A DNA stretch of 64,000 nt, from positions 1,054,001-1,118,000 of the forward strand of contig OZ025804.1 of assembly GCA_964019425.1 (NCBI GenBank). Direction: 5' to 3'. The position numbers and the translations under genes are program-made. Under the pieces are notes generated by a model. The model ran no database searches. It had not been told where the DNA came from and worked only from the letters and a program-made list of their open reading frames with translations. The first letter of the stretch is position 1. Each line of letters opens with the position of its first letter. Below are positions 45,101 through 60,100 of this stretch, piece by piece. Source of the stretch: Flectonema sp. DT1601 (taxonomy: Eukaryota; Euglenozoa; Diplonemea; Diplonemida; Diplonemidae).

Positions 45101-48100
45101 TCGCATTACAAACTCCGTTGCGATTACAAGGATTTCCTGCACCTCCGATACATTCAATAGAACAGTCTCTCCATGCCCATCCTTCACTGCAGGCACACTC
45201 TCTACCAGATGTTGTTCCGGATACTGACGGGCAGATCTCTGAACAAGAATCTCCGAAGTATCCGTCTTTACAATTATTGCATTCAAGTCCTCCAAAATGA
45301 CCATCCACTTCATTATCAATACAACTACATGCTGCTGTTAGGGTGTCACACGTACCGTGTCCTGAGCATGGGTTTTTATATCCACCAGGACATTCTTTAT
45401 CACACTTTTCTCCTGCATAGCCGCGTTCGCAGACACATTTTCCATCACCAGAAGCACCCATGTTGCACGTACCTCGGGAACTGCAAACACTGCCGGGTTC
45501 ACCATAACCCTTACAAGCAACTGCGCAGGTTGGTGTTGAGAAATAGTGATCGCATGTGCAAGCACCTGTATGAGTTTGGTTGCATGTTCCGTGGAATGAA
45601 CAAGGGGTCGATGCCCCACCGTCACACTCAAGACTGCAAAGCTCACCAGCGTATCCTTCAAAACACAAACATTTACCATCACCAAACTTACCATCTGAAC
45701 ATGATCCGTGACCATTACATGGCTCTGGTGGGTCGACGTTAGTGTTAGTGCCATCACACAATGCGTCGCAACTGAGTCCAAACATTGCTGGAGGACATAG
45801 GAATCCGCTGCACTCAACGCCACTGAGTTCACAAGCGCTTCCACAAAAGTCTTGTCCACAATCATAACATGCGCCTTGGTAACATCGACCCCTGCCAGAG
45901 CAGGCAAGGCTGCTAAGTCCTACAGGACAGCCGAGGTTACAATTAGAACCTGACCATCCAACAAGACACTCATTACAAGTATCTCCTCTCCAATATCCCA
46001 AGTCTGTTGATGCGTAGCATGTGCAAGAGCCATCAGAGTTGCAAACACCTCTTCGGTTGCAAGGATTACCTGCTCCACCTGCACATTCAAATTCGCATGC
46101 TGTTCCTGAATAGCCATCTTGACAAGTACATAAACCAGTACCAGTAATCCCCGTTGAACAGAATCCATTACCAGAACAAGGATTATTAGCTCCACCTGGA
46201 CATTCTACTATGCAAGTCTCGCCTCCGTAACCAGGTCGGCAGTCTTCACAGGTGGGTTCAATCCAGTAACCGATGACAGGATCTCTTGGACAGGTGCACA
46301 GTGCTGTTCCGGCTCGTCCGTCGCTGCATGCACCGGCAAATCCAGAGCAGACTAAATTAGAAAGCGATGACTTGGGACAGTGCTGATCACAGTTCTCACC
46401 AGCGCTACCAGCAAAACAATCACAAAGACCAGTTCCAGTGATACCATAGTCGCAGACACCCTTCCCTCCACATATCTGACCATTAGATGATGGGCATCCA
46501 AGAGAACAGTTTGGTGCATACCAACCGTTGGCACAATTGTCACAAAGAACACCTGACCAGACTCCACCATTATTCGGATCTGAGTAGCACGCACAGGATC
46601 CGCTTCCAAATTGACCAGCGTTACAGACACCGTTACCAGAACAGGGTTCTATCCATCCTCCAGGGCATTCTTTAGTACAGGATCCTCCGTACCATCCTTC
46701 TTTGCAATCAGAGCAGTCAGTTTTTGACCACCAACCGTCAGTGTTGTTTGAAGTACAGTTACACCATCCGTAACCCATTACTCCCTCAGAACATGATCCG
46801 TGTCCTGAGCAGGGATTACATGCACCTCCTGGACACACACCTTGACATCCTGATCCCCAGTAACCTGATTGGCATGTATCGCATACTGTTCCCTCCCAAT
46901 ACCCAGCCTCTGGTGATGCATCGCAGTTACAGAACTCTACTTCTGTTGGACAGGTTCCGTGGTCGCTGCAGTTCTTTCCGTTTGGAGATTTCGGACATGT
47001 TTTCAAACAATTAGTTCCAAACCAATCAGGTAGACATCTGTCACAAGACGTACCAGTCCAGTGTCCGAGTTCTAAACTATCTTCACAAACACAAACACCA
47101 CTAGCAGTACAATTACCGTGACCATTACAAGGTGTTGATGCACTACCTGGACATTCTGATTCGCAACCTTGACCTAGATAGCCGTAGTCACAAGTACAAG
47201 ATCCGTCACCTGTAGATCCAGAGTTGCAGGTACCGTGATTGTTACAAGGGGTTAATGCTCCTCCTTTACATGCAATGCTGCAGTCAGATCCAGCGTATCC
47301 TGAATAACAGGTGCAAAGACCATCAGCTGCTGAGCAGGTTCCTCTTCCAGTACAGGGAGAGGTTGCTCCTCCTGGACATTCAATACAATCAACTGATCCG
47401 TAGCCTGAATCACAATTACATAATCCATTACCTTGTTTTCCATCACTACAAGCACCATGAGTATTACATACGGTTACTGTTCCAACTTGATCTGTTGCGA
47501 AACCAGGACATTGTTGACCACAACTTGGACCGTAGTATCCATCAGGACAAGCATAAATATCACATCCTCTTCCTGTTATGTTACAAGATGTTCCGCAGAC
47601 TTTTTCATTCAAATGGAACTCGGGACACAGACAGACTCCAAGTACACAGCTGCCAATATCAGAGCAGACAGCTCCTGTTTCATTTCTTGGACAGGGAGTT
47701 ATACAACCAGGAGTTGTTGCTGTTGGACTACTGTATCCATATTGACAAGTACTGCATTGAGCATCATCCCAAAACCCTTGAGACTCACTTCGATAGCAAT
47801 CACACTTCCCTGTTAGTGAGATACATTCTCCATGAAAACTACATGGGTTAGTGGGTCCACCATCACATGGGATTTCACATTGAGTGCCTGCATATCCTAA
47901 AGTACACGAACAGGTTCCGTTACCTGTTGGTCCTTCGTCGCATGTTCCTCTGCCTTGGCATGGGATTCCAGCTCCTCCGGCGCATTCAATTCTGCAGCCT
48001 TGAGAATACCCAGACAGACATGTATCACATGCAGAACCACTCCAGTATCCATCTCCAGCATTTGTTGGACACGTACACGTACCTGTTCCAGCAGTACCAT

Positions 48101-51100
48101 TAGAACACGAAGTGATGAATCCTCCACAGATCTCATTATTAAAGTCTCGTGGACAGGCTTTGTCACAAGACAGACCTGCGTATCCGTCATAACAATCACA
48201 TGTTCCAGGTCCAAATAAACCACCAAGGCATAATCCATTACCGTTACAAGGAGAAGCAGATCCTCCAGGACACACGAGAATACACGCTGATCCATAGTAC
48301 CCGTACTTACAATCTTGACAAGCATAGCCATCCCAATATCCTTCAGTAGTGGATGCAGTGCATTGGCAGACTGCAGGGGTTCCAGGGCAACTGTTGTCGC
48401 ACGCTCCTCTTGAGTTACACATGGTTCCATTAAATGAGGGTCCAATAGTTTCTATTCTGAGATTATGATTCCAATACGGACATGCTTCAGTGAATGATAA
48501 GAAGATATTATCCTTACTCTCTTCATCATCTCGTACTGCTGTTACCCTTAAGTCAGAACCTGCATATCTATATCCTACACAGGTTAGTTTGGTATCTGGA
48601 GTGGTTGAGTCGTGAACGACCGTTTCACATTTTTTACTTGCCTGAAGCCTTGAGCCAATATAAACGTCAGCTCCGGTTTCACCGAAATTGAAACCCGTTA
48701 AAGTCAATGTTTCTGTTCCTTTAGTTGGACAGAGGACTGTGTGATTCAGACTATCTTTTGCACAGTCAGTTAACCCCGAGGATATCAGTTCAGCAGAGCA
48801 ACCGCATCCGGTGATGGTTCGAACGACAGGTAGAGGACGGTAGGAAGCCATGATGTTTTCTGTTTCAATGTTTGTTTCCAACCAAGAAGCAGCATCAGCA
48901 ACATCTGTCATTGAGTTCCCCGTATGCGATGTGATGAACCTTTTCACTCCATCGTAACCACTGATTTCTCTGAATTCACCTCCCCATGGCGTTCCAACAA
49001 TCCCCCTTCTCACTTCAATTCTGTGACCAACACCCAATCCAGGGTATTCTAAGCAGCGGAGTAGCACGTCTGAAATGATTTCTATTTTTTTACATTCATA
49101 CGGTCCTACCCAAATCGATGGAACACCAAATCCCTGAGTCCCAATAAAATATTTCCCCCTCACTGTGAGAGTCATCGTTCCATTAGTGAAACATGCCTTG
49201 GTGTGATTCTTATAGAATGATAGCGTACAGCCTTCTACAAATGTTACTTCAGGACGTCTTGAGAATGATATGGTCGCGTGTTGTTGTGTAAAATTTAAAC
49301 CATAAACAGTTCTTATTGTTGGTGTTACCATAGCGACTGCTGGATGAGGAGGATACTCACCTGTAGGATGGTACGATGGTAGTGTAGTTGGAGTCATGTA
49401 CGACATCGAAGAGCAGACTACACGTTCGTCTTCTCCACCAATCAGAGTATTGTTTATGTAGATACCATGTGTTACTGTGCCGCATTCAAACTCTCCAAGC
49501 CAGACTCTTGCTCCAGTGTTTCCGAAACCTTTCCCGTGAAGAGTTATTGAATGAGATCCACTGGAGTGACAGTTCACAGTCGATGGATGGAAATCCATAC
49601 AACCTGTGACTCTCTCAATCATAAGTTCTGAGTAACTTATCGTCGTTTGTTCAATACTTCGTTCTCCATGAAGAACAACACTTAATGAGATATTCTGACC
49701 TGGATGACCCATTGAGGGATCCCATGGGTATCCACTACATCTTAATGTCGTTCCTTGTTTCTTATGAAGAATACCTTGACCAGTTCCACCTTGTTCAGGG
49801 TAGGCATAGACGTATGATCCTTGCCAGTTTTGATCATTTGACGCGTGAACATCAACACAACTGTAACCTCCTATTTGAACATCACCAATTCGTCTTGTTC
49901 CACTGTCGTCAATCCATAAATCATATCCTACGATTGTTATAATATTATTACCAGATTGTGGACAGTGGTGGGTGTAGTCTCCTTCATCAAAACATCCAGA
50001 TACTCTTTCTATTCTCGGAATCGGTCGGAAATTTAAATACGTGTTCGACGGCGATCGATCCCAGAGTCCGTTGGATTTTACCTTTACTAAATTATATGTA
50101 CCGTATCCTGTTGTGGGTTTATATTTATTTATTTTTTCTCCTTACCTATGTTAGAGCTACCGCCGCTCAAAATCGGGGATGACAGATTGCAAAAAAAAAA
50201 AAAAAAAAAAAAACTTTACAAACCTGAATATTTTGTACACAGTATAGACGTGTCGTTGAGAACAGTAACATTAACACATGGGAAATGACCAAACATCACG
50301 TCAACAGCTCCAAAGCCACCATATCCAACAAAGTTCTTTCCCATTATTTCAATCGAAGTAGTCCCACTTGTGGGACATCCCGTCCACGTCGCATTTGTTT
50401 CACCGCAATTATCTATCCCGTAGATGACAGGATGAGATGCGAATGAAACAGTCACCCAGTCCTCAGTTTTATTTCTTTCTCTCCAATTAACCACCGTTAT
50501 CGGAAGATTTATCTCCTCTTTCAGGTATAATTTATTTCCTGAATTTTCTTGATTTCCATATGCGAATGTCGATTCTGGAGATTGGTCACCATGTTGATAT
50601 CCCAGATAATCATCACAAATAAGAACTTGATGATGTTCCCAAAGGGGGTTTTGAGTATAGTCGGTGGCATTGTGCCACACTAGGGATTCGCATTTTCCTC
50701 CTCCGACATATGCTTGGATTCTGCTGTCGGAATCAAGTCCAAATCCTTGACCCCAAATAGTCAGACTCGTTGAACCATCAGGAGGACAGTTAGCAGTGCT
50801 TGGCCAGATATCAAGACACCCAGTAACCTGAACAATCTTAACATCAGTCCAACACTCCGAGTGAACCGGACACATCGCTGCGACTCCGTTATTCGCCAGG
50901 TTTCGATCTTCATTTGTGATCGTTCCTTTAAAGCTCAGCTGAGCTTCAGCAAAAACATCCACACGAAACCAACGAGAAACATAATTCTTTTCCTTCGTAA
51001 GAGCAGGATCGTATGGTACTTCAGCGATAACACATCGAAGGAAGTCACCAGTTTCTGATGCGAAACAGTCTTGGTCTGACGGCTCGTGTTCTGATCCTTC

Positions 51101-54100
51101 ACGTAATCCAAGAGGTAATGAAATAAGACCTGGATCTGGTCCAGTATGACCATGAGGGTTGACAACTTGTGGATCATAAACTCCATAAAGATTACCTCCG
51201 TCAACACTAAAGACAGTTCGAACATCAGTAGCAGTTGTCGGACCATCGTTGTATATACGAAGTTCGTAGGCTGTTTCTGGCCATGTTGGCCAGACGATAA
51301 GCGGTCGTAAGTCTGGAGTGTACACAACTGGGTTTAGAATAAATCTGTTATTGCTAATGTCATGATCGTTCTCAGTGAAGATATCGACTGTAAAATTAAC
51401 CGTACCATTAAAATATTGATCAACAATAAGAGTAATTGGAAGTTCATATTTCCAGGGAAGGATTGGATTATGATGGTTCTCAACGCTATATGGATCTGCC
51501 GCAATGGGTTGGATCGAATCGATGTCGTCGGGATACTTGGACTTAATCCCTTCTATTTCACATATTATTTTTGTTTCGTTCCATTGACATTTATGATAAG
51601 GAGCGATCCAGGGGGTTGCGAATGGTCCAAAATTAACTCCTTCGCTGTTTACCTCCATTATGATTGTTGTTTTTCCTGCCCAACCAGCTCCACTATTCAT
51701 AATAATCACGGTAACGTTGTTCTCACCAACAGTGATATAATCGAAGTCAGTGATGTTAACGTGTGCGTGAACATCAGCTGCGTGAGTAGCAGTTTGAAAG
51801 TTTTGTTTTTCGGTGTACAGTCCATCGTTGTTTTCAATATAAATATTAATTTCCATTGACGGATCAACATCAGGACCAATCACATCAAAAATAAACGGAA
51901 GAACAACATCACTGTCTGGTTTGAGTAAGAATTGAGCAATTGAAGTCTTTCGTTTACTATCAACCCATTCAGAGTGAGGTGTCCAATCAAATTCAAGAGG
52001 ATAAGTTGTATTCAACTGTGATAAGAATGTCCCCGGCCAACTTGAATATCTCGTCTTCTCAAGACCATAGTCCTCAGGGTTAATCGACTTCTTAAATCTG
52101 ATAAATCCATCCCAAAAGAACTTCGGTTTTGGATAAATAGTTTCCGTATTTGTATATGTTGGTAATGATTGACTTTCAGAGATCGTCAGAGATTTCGTTA
52201 ACGTCTTTGTTAAAGATGTTGATTCTGTTGCGATCAGTGTATGAGTAGCGGTAAACGATCTAGTCTTACTCGGTGTCGGTTTTGTTAAATTAGCTAAAGT
52301 CTGACTAGAGACACTATTACTTCCGGTGTATGTTGGCGAATGAAATGTTCCCGTCGTCGTTTCTGTTGGACTTCCGAGTGTGATCGAAGCAGTAATTTCT
52401 GATGATAAACTTTCAGAGATCGTATTCGTCTCCGTCGGTGATGTTTGCGTCACAGAAAACGAATGACTTAAAGACAACGACTCTGATATCGTACTGGTGT
52501 GCTTTGTTACTGTGGTTTTGGTTTTGTTCTTTGTTTTCCCAACAACTATAAAACATAACATATAAATACTTCAAAACATACCCGTAACCAGATCAGTCAA
52601 CGTCTCTGTTGCCGTAAATGAAGAAGAAAACGTCTCCGTTGGAGACGGGCCAGGAAGCCTCGCAATAAGCCACTTCTGTAATGTTTGGTTATACATCGCA
52701 TCCACTTTATTCCATCCTGTTTTTGGTTTATTATTATTTACTTTCTTTAAAAAAAGAAAACGTTCGTAAGAAGAAAGTCTCGTTTATTTAGAGTTTTTGT
52801 TTTTAAAAAAAAAAAAAAAAAACCCACAAATTACTATAATAGCAGACAGGGAGTTCTTACAATAAAGAACGCAGATCCTCCGTTTTGAATTCATTTCTCC
52901 ACTTCCGCTATAAAACAGAATGTTAAATAACATGTTAATAAAAAACAAGTTTGTCAATGTGTTCTTTCTTTCCTCGTATGGTGCGACGACGAAGTTTGTT
53001 TTTTTTGGATTTGAGTGAGTTGGAATAATCTGACAACACTGTATTTAACGCGAGATGCGTTGTGACGAGAGTTCACCTCAACATCCAATAGTTGTCTAAT
53101 TCGGGACTGCTAGAGGGGCGAGTATCGACAACAGAACAAGAATGCGATCAGTGGTAACTCCATTTTGTCCGATTGAAGCCCTCAAATCATCAGGCAACAA
53201 CGAGTGATATAAACAAATAAAAATTATCATCCTGTCAGCGAAAAATTTTTTAGGCAACGAACAGACAGCAAAAGAAACTGACATCATGAGGCTGTCATTT
53301 CCTCTCCACTTACGAAAACTGCCTGACAGAAGTTGTTCGGTGGAAAGGGCGGACATGGAAGTTGGCATGCTGGATTTATCCTCCAACGCCAGAGGCTGTT
53401 GAAGACCGACGAGGCTGAACAGCAGAAGAACAAGAATATGATCAGTGGTAACTCCATTTTGTCCGATTGAAGCCCTCAAATCATCAGGCAACAACGAGTG
53501 ATATAAACAAATAAAAATTATCATCCTGTCAACGAAAGACTTTTTAGGCAACGAACAGACAGCAAAAACAGACATCATGAGGCTGCCATTTCCTCTCCAC
53601 TTACGAAAACTGCCTGACAGAAGTTGTTCGGGGGAAAGGGCGGACATGGAAGTTGGCATGCTGGACTTACCCTCCAACGCCAGAGGCTGTTGAAGACCGA
53701 CGAGGCTGAACAGCAGAAGAACAAGAATGTGATCAGTGGTAACTCCATTTTGTCCGATTGAAGCCCTCAAATCATCAGGCAACAACGAGTGATATAAACA
53801 AATAAAAATTATCATCCTGTCAACGAAAAACTTTTTAGGCAACGAACAGACAGCAAAAGAAACTGACATCATGAGGCTGCCATTTCCTCTCCACTTACGA
53901 AAACTGCCTGACAGAAGTTGTTCGGTGGAAAGGGCGGACATGGAAGTTGACATGCTGGATTTATCCTCCAACGCCAGGCTGAACAGCAGAAGAACAAGAA
54001 TGTGATCAGTGGTAACTCCATTTTGTCCGATTGAAGCCCTCAAATCATCAGGCAACAACGAGTGATATAAACAAATAAAAATTATCATCCTGTCAACGAA

Positions 54101-57100
54101 AGACTTTTCAGGCAACGAACAGACAGCAAAAAAACTGACATCATGAGGCTGCCATTTCCTCTCCACTTACGAAAACTGCCTGACAGAAGTTGTTCGGTGG
54201 AAAGGGCGGACATGGAAGTTGGCATGCTGGATTTATCCTCCAACGCCAGAGGCTGTTGAAGACCGACGAGGCTGAACAGCAGAAGAACAAGAATATGATC
54301 AGTGGTAACTCCATTTTGTCCGATTGAAGCCCTCAAATCATCAGGCAACAACGAGTGATATAAACAAATAAAAATTATCATCCTGTCAACTAAAAACTTT
54401 TTAGGCAACGAACAGACAGCAAAAACAGATATCATGAGGCTGCCATTTCCTCTGCGAAAACTGCCTGACCTGACGTTGTACGGGGGAAAGGGCGGACATG
54501 GAAGTTGGCATGCTGGATTTATCCTCCAACGCCAGAGGCTGTTGAAGACCTACGAGACCGAACAGAAGAAGAACAAGAATGCGATCAGTGGTAACTCCAT
54601 TTTGTCCGATTGAAGCCCTCAAATCATCAGGCAACAACGAGTGATATAAACAAATAAAGATTATCATCCTGTCAACGAAAAACTTTTCAGGCAACGAACA
54701 GACAGCAAAAAAACTGACATCATGAGGCTGCCATTTCCTCTCCACTTACGAAAACTGCCTGACAGAAGTTGTTCGGGGGAAAGGGCGGACATGGAAGTTG
54801 GCATGCTGGATTTACCCTCCAACGCCAGAGGCTGTTGAAGACCGACGAGGCTGAACAGCAGAAGAACAAGAATATGATCAGTGGTAACTCCATTTTGTCC
54901 GATTGAAGCCCTCAAATCATCAGGCAACAACGAGTGATATAAACAAATAAAAATTATCATCCTGTCAACGAAAAACTTTTCAGGCAACGAACAGACAGCA
55001 AAAACAGACATCATGAGGCTGCCATTTCCTCTACGAAAACTGGCGATGGAGTTGACCGAAGGTGGCGGACATGGAACTGGACTTACCCTCCAACGCCAGA
55101 GGCTGTTGAAGACCGACGAGGCTGAACAGCAGAAGAACAAGAATATGATCAGTGGTAACTCCATTTTGTCCGATTGAAGCCCTCAAATCATCAGGCAACA
55201 ACGAGTGATATAAACAAATAAAAATTATCATCCTGTCAACTAAAAACTTTTTAGGCAACGAACGGGGAGACTTCTATTTCCTCTCCACTTCCGAAAAAGT
55301 GCGACATGGAGCTGACCGAAGTTGTTCCGGGGAACTAAAGATATTAAAGATACAAACCTGTCAAATTGAAATCATCAGCGTAGCGCATGTTTCCGATAAG
55401 TTCCCCGACTACAAAGAGTTGAGCAGTTGAAGGTCCGTAATTTGATATATTTAAATAAACAGTACCTCGCCTACCAGGTAAGACAGTCATGTCATCGTAT
55501 TCAACAGCAATACGACAATCAGGAGGGTATGGTTGATATTTCTTTACAACAAATCTCGAGGAGTCGTTTCGATTATTCGAAGTCTCCAATTCAACACCCA
55601 AATGATTAGTTCCCCTCCCCCAAGACTCAACTGTGATTTCTAAGGGTTCACGTAATCCAGTGTATACATCAGATTTAAATAACAAAGTGTAATTTGCTTC
55701 ATTGTTCCATATCTCACAAACAACAATCTCATTAGACGAGTCAGAATACAAACAAACATCAGGTAAATTGTACAACTTATTCGCTTCAAGATGAGGACCT
55801 CCTTTTACAATGTCAGTCGGTCCTATGGTGATGTTAATGCTAATCGTATTGTAACCGTACCTACCCCATGCTGTTGATGTTTTTATCGGTAAGTTAGATA
55901 AGAATACAGCAATGTCGTAGGAATTTCCAGCAGCGACCTTTCTTGTTTCAAACCAACTATCTTCTCTGGTAGTGTTCAGCCATGTATCATGCATCATAGT
56001 AGAGTCAACCAAGATAGCTGGACGTAGTCCTATGGTTATGCTGGGTGAGTAGATTTCATAAGAAACTTCCTCAAGAGTGTCACAGAACGATAATGAATGA
56101 CCTGATGGAGCTTGACTGACACTCCTTGATGAAAAACTAGCACTTGAGACTGTGATATTCATACAAAGGAAATCTGATGTGATGCCGTGGTACAACGGAA
56201 TCGTTACGTTTGTGTGAGTTTTTCCAGAAATATGTCCAAATGAACAATTCAAAATCTGATCATTTATTTTCTCACACGGATTACTCTGATCAAACTCCAA
56301 CAAGTGACGAGAACCTTTAGTCTGACCAACGTCAGTTGATTGCCACACACTTTCACTGTAATTGTCTTTTCCAGGATTGAGAGACAAGATTGCAGTTACA
56401 GTTTGAGCAGAGCTTAATAAATGAGCTGAATTACTAATCAGAAGTGTAAATAACGTTGTTGAATCTTTTGTATGAGCCGATGAGTTGTATGTAATTATTT
56501 CTAAAATCGGAAGGTGAGGCCAGATTTCAATCGACGACTTATCGTCGTACGGTACCAAGTCGTCCTCATCCACAGCAATACTTGTTAACTCCACATCAAT
56601 CACTATCGGTATTTCATTTTCAACAGGTGACGGTGTAGTCATAACGTGACTCCATGAATACGGTAATAACACATCGGGGTATTCACAAATTATTTTATTC
56701 CTCCTTCCCAAATAGATTCCACTGCAATTCTCACTTTGAGAAAAGTCATTAAAATCATGGGTTTCTAAAATAAGATTTCCCGTATTATGCGAATCGATTA
56801 TTATTTTAGTACCGTGGTAGACTCCCTTTCCGTCTATAGAAACGTTTAATTGGAATAACACGTCTTGTCCTGGAATGTGGGGGCTGATTGGAAACAAATC
56901 AATGACCGCATTCGGTCTATTCACCGGAACTGTGAAATAATCAGAAACAAAAATCCCTCTTGAAATCCACGAGCTCGGAGTCGACGTCACATTTGCTTTT
57001 ACATAAAAATCACCTTTAGCTGAAGGCGCTATTAGAAATGTTATGGAACCTGATTTTTCCCATGTCCCTGATTGGGGTGGCATCTTACACGTTAATAACG

Positions 57101-60100
57101 ACAACGAGCAAGACACGTCTTCATTGTCTGATATCAATTGCTCGATTAGATATAAAAAAGATGGATCGTGAGCGACTATTTCAAACGATAAAACAACGTC
57201 ACTAAAATACGCATCCATTTCTTGGTATTGAGTGAGATTCCAGAACACGGTAACGGGTTCCATCACCCATGCTTCCATCGCAGGGAAATAGAGATTTATA
57301 ACCAAGTCAGGTGCCGGGGTTAAGTCTAAAAATAAATTGTGAACTCGACCAGATGGATTCTGAAGAGAGCTAACGACACAAGAAGCGTTGAATTCGGATA
57401 TCTCATCCGACAACAACAATTCAAATAAGAAAAAAGGAGATTCATCCCAACGAATTTCACTTGCCAGAATCCTACTCCCATCCCAGTTGTCCGACACCAT
57501 TATAATAACAGATTCGGTAGTGTTTGATTCAGTCCCAGCAGTAACTGTTTCAGTCGGGACTTCAGTCCTCGTTGCTTGTTCTGGATAGGGGTAAACTGGC
57601 CTAATTAAACCAGAATACACTTCATTCGCTGTGTCCGTTCCAGAAAAACTGTCATCCCTAACAATTTTATAAATTCTGATGAATTGATTGAAAGTACAAT
57701 TCACATTGACGTCAGTCGCAATCGCTTCATTCGGTAATGAAAGATTCATTCTCAGAGTTGATAAATGACCAGGATGGAGTTGAGTAACATTCTCAACAAA
57801 GATTGATATATCAGGGATGACTGAATCGATAGACAGTTCATTAAAGAAGTTTGCTTCTTTCAAAGCATCGAAATTCGTCATCGTTGTTTGAGCAACAATA
57901 CCAGAATGACCATGAGAAGTGTATTGTTTAAATAATGAAATCCAAATACCCCATTCATTCCCAGGTTTCACAACCGATCCTATTAAACACGACAACGTTG
58001 GAAAGCTGTAGTCACTTAGAGAACCGTTTACCATCGTGTAATTACATCCTTCTTGGAGGTCGTTTTCAAACCCACCTGAGATGCTTATTCCGTAAAAATT
58101 TATTTCAACCCGAACATCATCAGCAAATGAACTCTCATGAGTATAATTAACGAAAACTCTCGACACGTATCCAGGCCTCACTATATTAGCAGTGATGTGA
58201 ATGAATCCGGTTGGATTCGCAATGTTTTCAGATAGGAAAATCGAACTTGAATTTAAAAAGTTTGGAAACGAAACATCCGGATACGACGACAACACATCAG
58301 TTTGAATAACTCCACTCGGATGTCTACTTGATATGTAATATGATAAGGTGACATCGAAATGTGATCCTGGTGCGATACCCTGATCAATGTTCCAAGTACA
58401 GACCCATCTATGCTCCATTGGTTGTTTCCATTTCCATGGTGTTAATGAACTTCCATTTGTATTTCCACGATGTGAATATAATGATTGATGATGAACACAC
58501 AACCAAGTAGTCACAACTCCGTCGAAATTACCAACCAACGACCCATCCAATTCAATAGTTTGCTCTGTGTAAGGTTGTGTGATTTCAACTAGAATCGAGA
58601 TTCTTTCTAAATTTGGAATTCCTTGTTGGGACACAAATGTTCCATTTACTACAACATAATGTTGGTATCCAATACGAGGGATGTCTGTAGGACTGATCTG
58701 ATCGTACCTAACGTACGGTTCGATAACAACCATCGTAGCGTTAGAACTGTGTTGGTTATTCGGATGGAGGTGATTATACCAAATTGCTGTTATTCGTAAC
58801 CCGTCTGGTGTTAACCAACCATCGGGTCTGCCAGGCTCAATTCTTTGAAGTTCGATACCAATTTTATTATCCAACCATGTCTCACCTGGACCTAAAGTAA
58901 CATCACAAGTAACAACTCTCGTAGAGTTTGCTTCACATGATGAAGGAATGTTCCAAAATCCTTTTATTGCTAAGAAATCATCCGGGAATGAAATCTCAAC
59001 ATGAATGACTGCCCATCCAGGACCATTGTTCACAATGACGGGTCTAATTGTGTAGTTTTGATCAACTAAACCTGCACCTGTTGACATATTAATATAAAAG
59101 TCTACATCAGGTATCATTGGCATTGATTGATGCATCGCTGAACGTGGTTGATCTTCTGTCGGGTCAGTTGGATACATTTCATAGTTCAAAGTCATGTCAT
59201 CTCCGAAATATATGAAATTATTTTCAGTTGGTTGAACCAACCGAACCCAAGCGATAAACGATCCCCTCATTTTAATTGGAATTACAACTGAAAACAGTCC
59301 ATTCCACTGTTTTGATAAGTTTCCAGGATCACACAGAACAACAGACGAACTGTTAGTAGTCGTATTGTACAAACTGTAATTCATCGTTGAGAACCAACAC
59401 GATGAAGGAATAGTCCACTCGACATTATAATCTGACAATGGAAGCTCAACAAAAATAACAACATCAGATTCTGATAAGTCTTTTCCACCAGTTGGATGTT
59501 CGTTGTTTACATTTATTAAAAATGAATATTCCAATCCATTAAAAATATGATCTTCTGAATGTATGTACACTATCACATACTGGTCTTCTTCAGTACAATT
59601 CCTTCCTTTATAACCAGGTGAGCAGTATTGACAGAGATGACCACTAGTGTGAAAGGGACATTCACATTCTCCAGCGATGCATTTTGAGTCTTCTGCAGGA
59701 CACCATTTCGTAGTTTCGCATTTCGTGTTACACACATCTCCATACCAACCTGAAAGACATTTCGAACAGTTGCTTTGAGGATCCCAATGACCTCGGAGAT
59801 TATCTTCAAAGCATTCACACGGCCATGTTGATGCTTGTTGAGTGCAGTGACCGTTTCCATTACACGTCAACACCTCATCACATTCATTACAAGTTCCTTG
59901 ATAAAGATCACATCCTTTAGAACAGTTATGAGACATTGAATCAGCTGATGGACAAATCTCATACGATGGGACACAATGAACACCCTCATCGTTAATACAC
60001 TTCTTTGGTTTTTGTAATGGACAGCTGCACTCCAACGGATGAGTTGAGTATTCCGCAACACCAGTGTAATGAATGCAGTCAAACAACATCTCTTCTTGAA

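Noticed and set aside
39036-49712. The 3,558-codon frame as an independent gene
   Set aside because: It is open upstream to an acceptor at 50107, has no signal peptide at its first Met, and ends at a donor in phase with the next exon.
53096-55258. Frames of 75-356 codons in the intron 1 array (and the like at 34166-35568)
   Set aside because: They arise from repetition of a 290-bp unit, change frame when the unit length changes, and lie inside an intron whose flanking exons join in phase.
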